Under the pieces are notes generated by a model. The model had not been told where the DNA came from. It did not search any database and was given only the letters and a program-made list of their open reading frames with translations. Below are positions 1 through 7,361 of a stretch of DNA of 10,853 nt, in pieces. Location: positions 1 to 10,853 of the forward strand of contig JAISVE010000149.1 in the NCBI GenBank assembly GCA_031271725.1, given 5' to 3'. The first letter of the stretch is position 1. Each line of letters opens with the position of its first letter. Source of the stretch: Bacteroidales bacterium. GTDB taxonomy: Bacteria > Bacteroidota > Bacteroidia > Bacteroidales > P3. The translations under genes were made by a program, and so were the position numbers.

Positions 1-99
1 AGAATGGGATAGACCTGTATCGGGAAGCGACCCTGACCACAAAGCGTAGTTAGAGCAAACAAAAAAAATAATAGTATGCAATAACGAAACTTAAACATC

Positions 100-354
100 T
101 TACTGAACTATAATTTTAACCTGTTTGCGTTCGCTGCCTGCTGTTACCGTTACGATGTAGAGCCCTTTGTGCAGGTTGTTTCCCCTGTAGTTTATATTGT
201 ATAAAGCCGAGCCCGATTCATTACGTTCGTTTATAAAACTTCCGTAAGTGAGGTCAAAAAGTTTCAAATTTATTTCCGCACTCTCCCTTAATCTTACTTC
301 TATTGTAAAATTACCGCTTGCAGGATTTGGGAAGACACTTATTTTTTCTATCAA
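100..354 (-). other. T9SS type A C-terminal sorting domain
   Basis: Residues about 2335-2418 of the adhesin. The diagnostic elements are visible in order: VFPNPASGNFTIEV at the domain start, a middle NLKLFDLTYG strand, and the closing HKGLYIVTV strand followed by a KQVKIIV ending. In known T9SS clients this domain targets the protein to the outer-membrane translocon and is usually removed, with attachment to an A-LPS-type anchor or release. The protein ends immediately after it, as expected for an intact client. Confidence 0.93.
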
Positions 355-3300
355 AGGTTTTACTCCCCATGGTGCAAATAATATGCTGTCCTGCGTTCCC
401 GTAAATATTTCTATCTCCTTTGATATTGGCGAATAGCAACCACCCGAAAATGCCTGCATGTCTATATCATAAAAACCTTCCATATTGCACAGTAAAGTAA
501 GTACGTGCGGCATATTATATATGGAATCGGAATAAAGGCGGGTAAATGCAATGCTGTCGTAAAACCAGATTACGGTATCAACAGGCATATTTGAAATTTC
601 AAAGAGGTAAATTGTATCACCTGTTTCTACATCGGATGGCATTAACATATCTGCTTGTAGTGCACTCTTTCCGATAGCAACGGATACATCGCCCCAGGCA
701 GAACAGTCATCCGGAAGTTTTACTTCCAGGTAATAATCTCCCGCCTCTGTTATGTTTAGATAACGTTCACCGGAAATACTGTCTGCGCTGTCTGTGTACC
801 AGCGGTAATACTTGTAATCGCCCGCATCTGCAACATGCGTATTGCCCGGACACATCACTACATCTTCACCAATATAGACTGTTTGATAAGGCGGCTCATT
901 AAGGGTTATTGCATTTTCAAAATAGCAACCGTTACCGTCCGTAACCCTTATATGATAACTGCCTGCAACAAGAGAATCTATATCGGGAGTTGTTGCGTTG
1001 TTAGACCATAAGTAAGAGTAACAGTTATCACCTCCTCGTGTTTCGGTTTTAACCCATCCGTCAGAATATTCAAAACAGTGAGGTTCCTTACTGCCTGTTA
1101 TAAGTAAATAAAGTGAATCCGGTTGTGTGATGTCGAAGTAGTAAGTAGTCCTGCAATTGTTCGTGTCCTTAATCATTACGGAATACTGTCCCGCAACAAG
1201 CCCACTAATAAGAGTGTCTCCGGCAATGTTGTTAGACCATGTAAACGAGTAAGGAGCGAAAGGCAAGCCCGCCTCTACTTCTGTGATAGCCGCAGCACCG
1301 GTATTGTTGCCGTAACAAAGCACATCTGTTGTTGATACGCTTTTTATCTGCGGCTTTTTTGAACTTTGTATAAACTGTTCAAAATACTGTTTGCAGCCCT
1401 TACTGTCGGTAACAAACAAACGACATAATGAAGACGGTTTCAGATTGCCGATAACAGAATCACTTCCTATCACCGCATCGGAACCGGCTTTCCATTCATA
1501 GTAATAGGGACGTGTGCCGCCTTTCAATTCAACAACAGCCTTTCCGTTATCCTCATCACAAAAAGTATGAGTGATGTTGATGTTCTTAAACAGAAGCGAA
1601 TCGGGCTCGGTAATAACTACTGTCAAGGTATCAGCGCACACGCAACCCAAGCTGTCGGTAAACTCAAAGATATGTTTGCCCGCAGCAAGCGAAGAGGCTA
1701 AATTACCTTCTTTCCGGATATTGCTTCCCTTCTCCCTGAAATAATAAAAATTATTTCCACCCGAAATATCAAAACTAACTTCGCCATTAACAAAATTTTT
1801 GCAACTTACATCAGTAACTACAGCAACATTGGCACGAAGCGTATCCGGCTCGGTTATCACAACTTTTAATTCCGCTATTCTTCCGTATTTATCAGTAACA
1901 TAAAAATAATGTTCACCCGTAGATAAAAAAGTATATAAATTAGAGTTACCGTATGTGTAATTACCGATCTGTTTTTGGAGATAATGGGCAAAACGGTAAT
2001 CGCCCCAGCCACCTGTGGCGGAAAGCATAACATAAGCATCGGTCATGCCTGCACAATTTTGATTTTTATACTTGGCAATATCCAACTGCAAAGCCTGCGA
2101 AGGAGCAAGTATTTCTACCGAAGTAGAAATTATGTTATTGTATTTGTCTGTAACACTTAAATTGTATCGACCGGCATGCAAGCCCGCCAAAATGCTGCCG
2201 TAAGCGGAATCAACAGAAGATAGAATATTAGCCTGTTCATCTGTCCACACAAAAGTATTATTACCTGCACCACCGGTAACTGCAAGGCTTACCAAACCGT
2301 CAGAAGCGTCCGGAGCAGAAACGGGAACTAAATCTATCTTGCCGAACTTAAATTCCTCGTAAGGTATTATATCAAATTCCGCAGCTGCATTATGTCCCAA
2401 TGTATCTGTTACCATTACCATCCAATGCCCGCCATGGAGATTATCAAAACGAATTATACTGTCATTTGTTGAATAGCTTGTAAAACTGTTATCGGGAGCA
2501 ATAAGCCAAACATTCTTAAAGATAAAATAAGTACTGAGTACAACGTAAGCGTTTTTTGCCTTGAAAGAAGTTTCGTGTCTTAGTTCTTCAACTTTAAGAG
2601 AAAGACCTCCTTCGTCAGGCAAGAAAACAGACTGCGCAACACTGCAAGCACTGTCGTCAATTACCGTGAGTTTGTAATGTCCGCTTGCAATGCCCGATAT
2701 TAGAGGAAGATTCGGAAATACGGCAAGACTGTCTGTTAAATTCTTCCAAATATATGTAACAGCACCTTTGGCACCTTCTACATTCGCACCTATAACACCC
2801 GTTGCACCTCGTGTTGCCGGTATAATTGAAAAATTTTCCATACGCAGGAAATTCGTTTCCGCAACTTCAGTTTCCAATTTCGATTCACAACCGTTAGTGT
2901 CTGTTATATAAAGCCGCAAAGCACCGTTTTCAAGGATTGTAAACTGCGCAACACCGGCAGTATCCGCTGTTACGGTATCATAAGCAGGATTTGAAACAAT
3001 TGTATAAGGCGCAGTGCCGCCAAAAAGATCAACATTCACAACACCCGCATTTCTGCAAGTTACACTTCGGATTGAAACTATTCCGGTACGCAAACTGTCA
3101 GCAGGCTCATAAACAGTTATGCTCCTGCTTGCAATTGCTGCTCTGCGATCTTTAATCTCTACAGTGTAAGTGCCCGCATAAAGAGATTCAAAACTCCCCC
3201 ACTCACCAAAATCCCCATCTCCAACAAGTTTACTAATAAGTTTGTAAGTATAGCCACCCCAACCACCTGTACCTTCTACGGCAATACTGCCTGTTTGCTC

Positions 3301-6300
3301 CGATTTGCACAGCACATCTTTGACTTCCGTAACAACAATTTTCAAACTGTCAGCCGGCTCAATAACCCGCAAAGTATCGGAAACAAAAGTGCACGCTTTG
3401 TTATCTGTTGCCTGCAAGGTATAAAGCCCCGCCGATACAAAAAATTCTTTGTCTTCATCTTTTTTTATTTTAGCACTCTCTAAAATCTCACCCATAGAAC
3501 TAAGGTAAACTTTTACACTGTCGGAATTACCGCCGAAAACCTTAAATGAAATTATTCCGTCCCGCGCACCCTTATATATTACATCCTCTACAGTAATATT
3601 ACCTATACGCAAACTGTCGGGCTGACTGACAGCAGCAGGCATCTCATTAGATTTGCAACCAATAGTGTCAAACACCTGCATAATATATCCGTCTGCAAAC
3701 AAATTATAAAAAATACTGTCTTTGCTCTGTGTAATATCACCGTCAGATTTTCTTGTCAGAGTAAAATAATCTATTCCGGAACTGCCTTTAAGCGCACTTA
3801 TAGATATGCTGCCGGTGCTTTCGCCAAAGCAAATTGCATTACTCACTTCTGTTTTTGCTATCACAGGATTGATATACTTATTAAGATTTACATACATGTT
3901 ACCAACATTGCAACCGTTATTGTCGGTAACATTTAATTGATATTGGTAACTTTTGTTGATAAGGCTGTCAAAAACAACAGAACCATTTGCTTGCTTAGCA
4001 GGCAAAATAACAGAATCATTGAGTGATTTAAGATTGTAGATATAAGGCATAGTGCCACCCGTTGCTGCTATTGTTAAACTCCCGTTATCATAACCGCAGG
4101 TAGGCTGAACAACATCTGAAATAGTTGCTTGCAATAATTCAGGCTCGGTAACAGTTACCGGATTTGAAACTAATGTGCAACCCAAAGCGTCTTTCAGCGT
4201 GAACTTATAGACACTTGCATACAAACTATCCCATATCAATTGCTTATTTTGTAATGTTATTTTTCCTATAGCAGGCGTAAGTTTTTCATACGAATAAGGA
4301 GCCGTGCCACCGGACAAACTGAAATATATCGCCCCTGTCAAACCACCCTTACAATCTACATTCTTAACACTGTCAACAGTAATATTTAAAGGCGCAGGAT
4401 TTGCTATAGTTATTGAAGAACTCGCTATAGCACCTAACTTATCTTTTACATAAAAATTATATGTGCCCGCCGATAAATCGCTAAACACATTACTATTTCT
4501 CCACGTTTTATTATCTCTACTATAAGAATATTCACCCCAGCCACCACCGCCAGAAACGCTAACTGCAGCATCACTTCCACCGTAACAAGATACAGACTTT
4601 ATTAAACTAGCTTTTAATGTTAATGGATATTCCGGCTCAAAAACCGACACTACTGTATCATCACTGCAACCGTAATAATCGCTTACAATAATTTGATATT
4701 CCCTGCCACCCCAATACTCACCCGAGAGATTGCCAAAAGTGCAGGAATCGTATGTTTGAACCCATTCAGATAACATATATATATAATAAGGTCCACCATT
4801 GCCTCCCGAAGCACCTACTGTTATTTTTCCGGTTGGATTACCCTTTGTTACTGCATCAGTAACAGTTGGTGTAATTATTATTGGCGGCTTTTCAGGAATT
4901 ATAAAAGAAGTATCTATTCTATATATTTTATTATTATAGTCTTCAATTAAGGTACACTTATAGGTTCCTGATACTAAACCTGTAAAATAGACATAATTTC
5001 CACTTCCACCAACATTTTTAGCTGCGTCTATTGATGATCCGTCTGATAATAATTTGTCTGTTGATAATTTTTCTACTGATAATGCTCCTTTAAAATTTTC
5101 CAATTCTATCATGCAAAAACCATCCTCGCTATCGCTGCAACTTGGATAATCAGTATAAATGCTCTTTATCCTCATCTTTCTGCCATCAGGAACGGTTACA
5201 TTGAATGCCTCCTTCTCACAATTATTTGTGTCTTTAATACTAACAACATACACACCACTTGTAAGATTTGATAATGAAAATTTACTCGCAGTAGGTATAT
5301 AACCACCATAGTTAATATCACCCATTCTGTAATATGAATATTTATAAGGCTGCGTGCCACCTGTTATATTAAAACTTATAGAGCCATCATTTTCACCGTA
5401 AAATGTAGGTGCTGTTATAACCGTACTAGCTACCAGAGCAGAAACGGAATCTATTTTAAACTCTTTTTCGGTAGAATTTCCGGGATTGTCGTATATTCTT
5501 ATCTTATGCTTTCCCGAAGGTAAATTCATGGTAATATTACCATCAAAACTCTGCCCTGCACCACCATTTATAGAATACTTCTTAGCCCCAATCCCCCCTT
5601 GAATACTATCTATTGTTACGCTGCCTGCTCCATCATAACATTTCGGTGGTGTTACCGCTATGTCATAAGATATTGCATCCGGCTGACGCAACTTTAATGA
5701 CAGAGTATTACTTTTACAACCTGCGGAATTAGTTGCATAAATATTATGGGTGTCGGCAGACAAATTTATTACCGTATATCCGGAAGCATGTCCGCTTGTT
5801 GCATACTGACTTCCACCATATATAACCCTGGAACGTACCCGCTCTAATTCAAATGAAAATATTGTTGTATTATTTTCTATAATATTTACTTTCCTATCAT
5901 AGAGTTGATTTCCTCCGATACCATAAGGGGGAACATATTCATTATAATAACTGCCCGAAATAGAAACGCCAACCCCACCCGTACCTCCAACTCTAGTAAC
6001 TTGATAAGTATTACCCTCACTGGTAACTTCATTAATAAACTCTTCCTTCTTTATCTTAAATTCCGGTATTTCCGGAACAGTGAAAGTCGTTACATAGTGA
6101 CAAGCTGAAGTTATTGGCGAATTTTTATATTCAATTTTCAATGAATCTATGCCAATCGGAAACTTATTTGAAATTACAAAATAAGTAACTCCATTTATTA
6201 CCTCCTTGTTTTTCACTGTATCTGTTGCATAGTTATATACAGCATCTCCGTCCCTTGGTTTTATAGTAAGATTATACTTAGTATTGCCTTCATATGGTAT

Positions 6301-7356
6301 TTTTAGAGTTGTTGGTTCACCGTAACAAACGGGTAAATCTACTTTCACCCCGCCACTATTTGTAGGAAAACTAACTTGAGGCAGATAATAAAAATTAACT
6401 AAACTTGTACTGTACAAATACTTATCACCAAAACATGTTGCCTTTCGAGTTCTGATATTAATAATCCCTCCGGGACTTACATATTTTTTTATTTCGCTAT
6501 AGTCTATCCTATTTTGCGAATTACCGGAAACGGTTTTTATGGTTCGCCAAATATTTGGTGAACCAATTGTGAGGGCACTATTACTACTACGTTCATAAAT
6601 CTGCAAATCCGCCGTACTGCCATAAAATTTGCCTATATACACCATAATATACGCTGTAGTATCACAAGAATAATTATATCCAATCTCTTTTCCTTTAGAA
6701 TCAAAAAACTTAATACTATCTATAACAGCAGGATCATCTATTGTGATTTTGCATTGAATATAACTATTTAAAGTGCCTACGCTTCCACAACCTTGTTGAT
6801 TAATAGTTTGTGTTATAGGAGCCATTCCTTTTACGTAATGATTTTCAATTGTTGTAGTTGGATTTTTACATGTCCAAGGACAATTATCAATATTACTGCT
6901 CTTATTGGGAGAACTTTTATTTATGTCTGTAATAGGGCGACCACCATCACCACCACCACCACTAGTACTACCGGCACATAATGCTCCCACTAATTTAAAT
7001 GTCGAAGGTTTACTCTCTGATATATATGTATAATTTTTACCAAACAGATTATCTAAAATATGAAATGACATGTTTTCTAATGCGTTTACTGTGGATAAAA
7101 ATAACTGGACATTTGGATCATAAGAATCACAAGCTTCTAAAAAATTATAATTTGTTGTCGTTATAGTATAAGTTACATGATATTCCGGCGGTATCGGCTT
7201 TGCTACCGTTGTATCTGCTGGAGTTATCAATGATCCTCCTCCAGGTCCTATCGGTCCTCCAACTCCTATTCCGCCACCGCCAAATTGTGCAAAACCACTT
7301 CTGCAGATAAGCAGCAGTAGCCCTAAAAGCAAAGTTTTATAAAAAGTTGTTTTCAT
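100..7356 (-). CDS. Giant secreted SprB-repeat adhesin-like protein with T9SS type A sorting domain
   Basis: This 2418-residue protein is probably displayed on the cell surface or released by the type IX secretion system. Seen in sequence, in order: a signal peptide (residues 1-23, cleavage likely at GFA|Q); a Gly-rich linker (26-41); an unassigned region (about 42-560) with a second Gly-rich tract at 129-139 and a CPWTC motif near 158; about 19 SprB-like modules (about 564-2156); two PKD/Ig-like domains (about 2157-2325); and a type A sorting domain (about 2335-2418). The ATG at 7356 is chosen because the signal peptide starts exactly there. It lies 5 bases after the stop of the upstream gene, so translational coupling is likely; AAAGG sits only 2 bases before the ATG, too close for a normal Shine-Dalgarno. 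Known of the family: SprB-repeat proteins are large filamentous surface adhesins, in gliding species linked to motility. Adhesion is an inference here; no catalytic domain is seen. It differs from Flavobacterium SprB in being smaller and in carrying a type A rather than type B sorting domain. Confidence 0.93.
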   Translation of the reverse strand: MKTTFYKTLLLGLLLLICRSGFAQFGGGGIGVGGPIGPGGGSLITPADTTVAKPIPPEYHVTYTITTTNYNFLEACDSYDPNVQLFLSTVNALENMSFHILDNLFGKNYTYISESKPSTFKLVGALCAGSTSGGGGDGGRPITDINKSSPNKSSNIDNCPWTCKNPTTTIENHYVKGMAPITQTINQQGCGSVGTLNSYIQCKITIDDPAVIDSIKFFDSKGKEIGYNYSCDTTAYIMVYIGKFYGSTADLQIYERSSNSALTIGSPNIWRTIKTVSGNSQNRIDYSEIKKYVSPGGIINIRTRKATCFGDKYLYSTSLVNFYYLPQVSFPTNSGGVKVDLPVCYGEPTTLKIPYEGNTKYNLTIKPRDGDAVYNYATDTVKNKEVINGVTYFVISNKFPIGIDSLKIEYKNSPITSACHYVTTFTVPEIPEFKIKKEEFINEVTSEGNTYQVTRVGGTGGVGVSISGSYYNEYVPPYGIGGNQLYDRKVNIIENNTTIFSFELERVRSRVIYGGSQYATSGHASGYTVINLSADTHNIYATNSAGCKSNTLSLKLRQPDAISYDIAVTPPKCYDGAGSVTIDSIQGGIGAKKYSINGGAGQSFDGNITMNLPSGKHKIRIYDNPGNSTEKEFKIDSVSALVASTVITAPTFYGENDGSISFNITGGTQPYKYSYYRMGDINYGGYIPTASKFSLSNLTSGVYVVSIKDTNNCEKEAFNVTVPDGRKMRIKSIYTDYPSCSDSEDGFCMIELENFKGALSVEKLSTDKLLSDGSSIDAAKNVGGSGNYVYFTGLVSGTYKCTLIEDYNNKIYRIDTSFIIPEKPPIIITPTVTDAVTKGNPTGKITVGASGGNGGPYYIYMLSEWVQTYDSCTFGNLSGEYWGGREYQIIVSDYYGCSDDTVVSVFEPEYPLTLKASLIKSVSCYGGSDAAVSVSGGGGWGEYSYSRDNKTWRNSNVFSDLSAGTYNFYVKDKLGAIASSSITIANPAPLNITVDSVKNVDCKGGLTGAIYFSLSGGTAPYSYEKLTPAIGKITLQNKQLIWDSLYASVYKFTLKDALGCTLVSNPVTVTEPELLQATISDVVQPTCGYDNGSLTIAATGGTMPYIYNLKSLNDSVILPAKQANGSVVFDSLINKSYQYQLNVTDNNGCNVGNMYVNLNKYINPVIAKTEVSNAICFGESTGSISISALKGSSGIDYFTLTRKSDGDITQSKDSIFYNLFADGYIMQVFDTIGCKSNEMPAAVSQPDSLRIGNITVEDVIYKGARDGIISFKVFGGNSDSVKVYLSSMGEILESAKIKKDEDKEFFVSAGLYTLQATDNKACTFVSDTLRVIEPADSLKIVVTEVKDVLCKSEQTGSIAVEGTGGWGGYTYKLISKLVGDGDFGEWGSFESLYAGTYTVEIKDRRAAIASRSITVYEPADSLRTGIVSIRSVTCRNAGVVNVDLFGGTAPYTIVSNPAYDTVTADTAGVAQFTILENGALRLYITDTNGCESKLETEVAETNFLRMENFSIIPATRGATGVIGANVEGAKGAVTYIWKNLTDSLAVFPNLPLISGIASGHYKLTVIDDSACSVAQSVFLPDEGGLSLKVEELRHETSFKAKNAYVVLSTYFIFKNVWLIAPDNSFTSYSTNDSIIRFDNLHGGHWMVMVTDTLGHNAAAEFDIIPYEEFKFGKIDLVPVSAPDASDGLVSLAVTGGAGNNTFVWTDEQANILSSVDSAYGSILAGLHAGRYNLSVTDKYNNIISTSVEILAPSQALQLDIAKYKNQNCAGMTDAYVMLSATGGWGDYRFAHYLQKQIGNYTYGNSNLYTFLSTGEHYFYVTDKYGRIAELKVVITEPDTLRANVAVVTDVSCKNFVNGEVSFDISGGNNFYYFREKGSNIRKEGNLASSLAAGKHIFEFTDSLGCVCADTLTVVITEPDSLLFKNINITHTFCDEDNGKAVVELKGGTRPYYYEWKAGSDAVIGSDSVIGNLKPSSLCRLFVTDSKGCKQYFEQFIQSSKKPQIKSVSTTDVLCYGNNTGAAAITEVEAGLPFAPYSFTWSNNIAGDTLISGLVAGQYSVMIKDTNNCRTTYYFDITQPDSLYLLITGSKEPHCFEYSDGWVKTETRGGDNCYSYLWSNNATTPDIDSLVAGSYHIRVTDGNGCYFENAITLNEPPYQTVYIGEDVVMCPGNTHVADAGDYKYYRWYTDSADSISGERYLNITEAGDYYLEVKLPDDCSAWGDVSVAIGKSALQADMLMPSDVETGDTIYLFEISNMPVDTVIWFYDSIAFTRLYSDSIYNMPHVLTLLCNMEGFYDIDMQAFSGGCYSPISKEIEIFTGTQDSILFAPWGVKPLIEKISVFPNPASGNFTIEVRLRESAEINLKLFDLTYGSFINERNESGSALYNINYRGNNLHKGLYIVTVTAGSERKQVKIIVQ
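382..888 (-). other. Two PKD/Ig-like domains before the sorting domain
   Basis: Residues about 2157-2325 of the adhesin. The first (about 2157-2232) has the familiar order GEDVVMCPGN, a YRWY tryptophan strand, an ITEAGDYYLEV strand and a closing cysteine. The second (about 2235-2325) has a VETGDTIYLFE strand, a VIWFYD strand, a GFYDIDMQA strand and a GGC near its end. Such domains often separate the repeat array from the sorting domain in T9SS surface proteins and probably act as stalk or spacer. Family assignment is by pattern only. Confidence 0.6.
889..5673 (-). repeat. Array of about 19 SprB-like protein modules (coding repeat)
   Basis: Residues about 562-2156 of the adhesin form tandem modules of roughly 75-100 residues. 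The typical pattern is V-x-x-V-x-C, then a DG/TG turn, a GGTxPYxY core, an AGxY motif, a VxDxNGC motif and an EPDSL-type linker. Approximate starts (residue): 564, 642, 727, 827, 912, 990, 1075, 1165, 1249, 1338, 1422, 1504, 1585, 1668, 1756, 1840, 1921, 2002 and 2082. Residues 534-560 look like the C-terminal half of one more, degenerate module. The repeats are diverged in protein and DNA, so most are not recent copies. Each module carries the features of the SprB repeat family, which is expected to fold as small Ig-like beta-sandwich units. The count and boundaries were made by eye and may shift by a few residues. Confidence 0.85.
6937..6972 (-). repeat. Low-complexity Gly-rich linker tract (trinucleotide-like)
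   Basis: Residues 129-140 (GSTSGGGGDGGR) are written largely as repeated GGT codons, giving a CCA/CAC-rich tract on the plus strand. It is one of two glycine-rich linkers in the N-terminal region (the other is at residues 26-41, next to the signal peptide). Such tracts are flexible and could change length by slippage, but this window gives no evidence that this one does. Confidence 0.6.
7288..7356 (-). other. Sec signal peptide of the adhesin
   Basis: Residues 1-23: a short basic start (MKTTFYK), a leucine-rich core (residues 9-17) and a GFA|Q site giving signal peptidase I cleavage. The cysteine at 18 sits in an LLIC context whose -1 residue is Ile, so it is a poor lipobox, and I do not call this a lipoprotein. 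Confidence 0.85.
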
Positions 7357-7361
7357 AGCCT

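Noticed and set aside
2..49. Open plus-strand frame of 15 codons from the left edge ending in TAG (EWDRPVSGSDPDHKA), possibly the end of a convergent gene; it looks more GC-rich than its surroundings.
   Set aside because: Fifteen open codons are expected by chance in at least one frame, and the peptide matches nothing I recognise. Extending the contig leftwards would settle it.
50..99. Possible terminator after the adhesin gene: a run of T residues on the minus strand (plus-strand A run at 61-69).
   Set aside because: No stem of useful length precedes the run on either strand, so an intrinsic terminator is not supported.
889..5673. Regularly spaced repeats considered as a CRISPR-like or other DNA-level array.
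   Set aside because: The periodicity is in the protein (75-100 residue modules) and the DNA copies are diverged; there are no short identical direct repeats with unique spacers.
6945..6966. Plus strand reads as six histidine codons plus a TAG stop, overlapping an ACTAGT (SpeI) site, as in an expression vector tag.
   Set aside because: On the coding strand it is simply the SGGGGDGG linker of the adhesin, with matching natural sequence on both sides and no vector sequence. The resemblance is a coincidence of GGT-rich coding.
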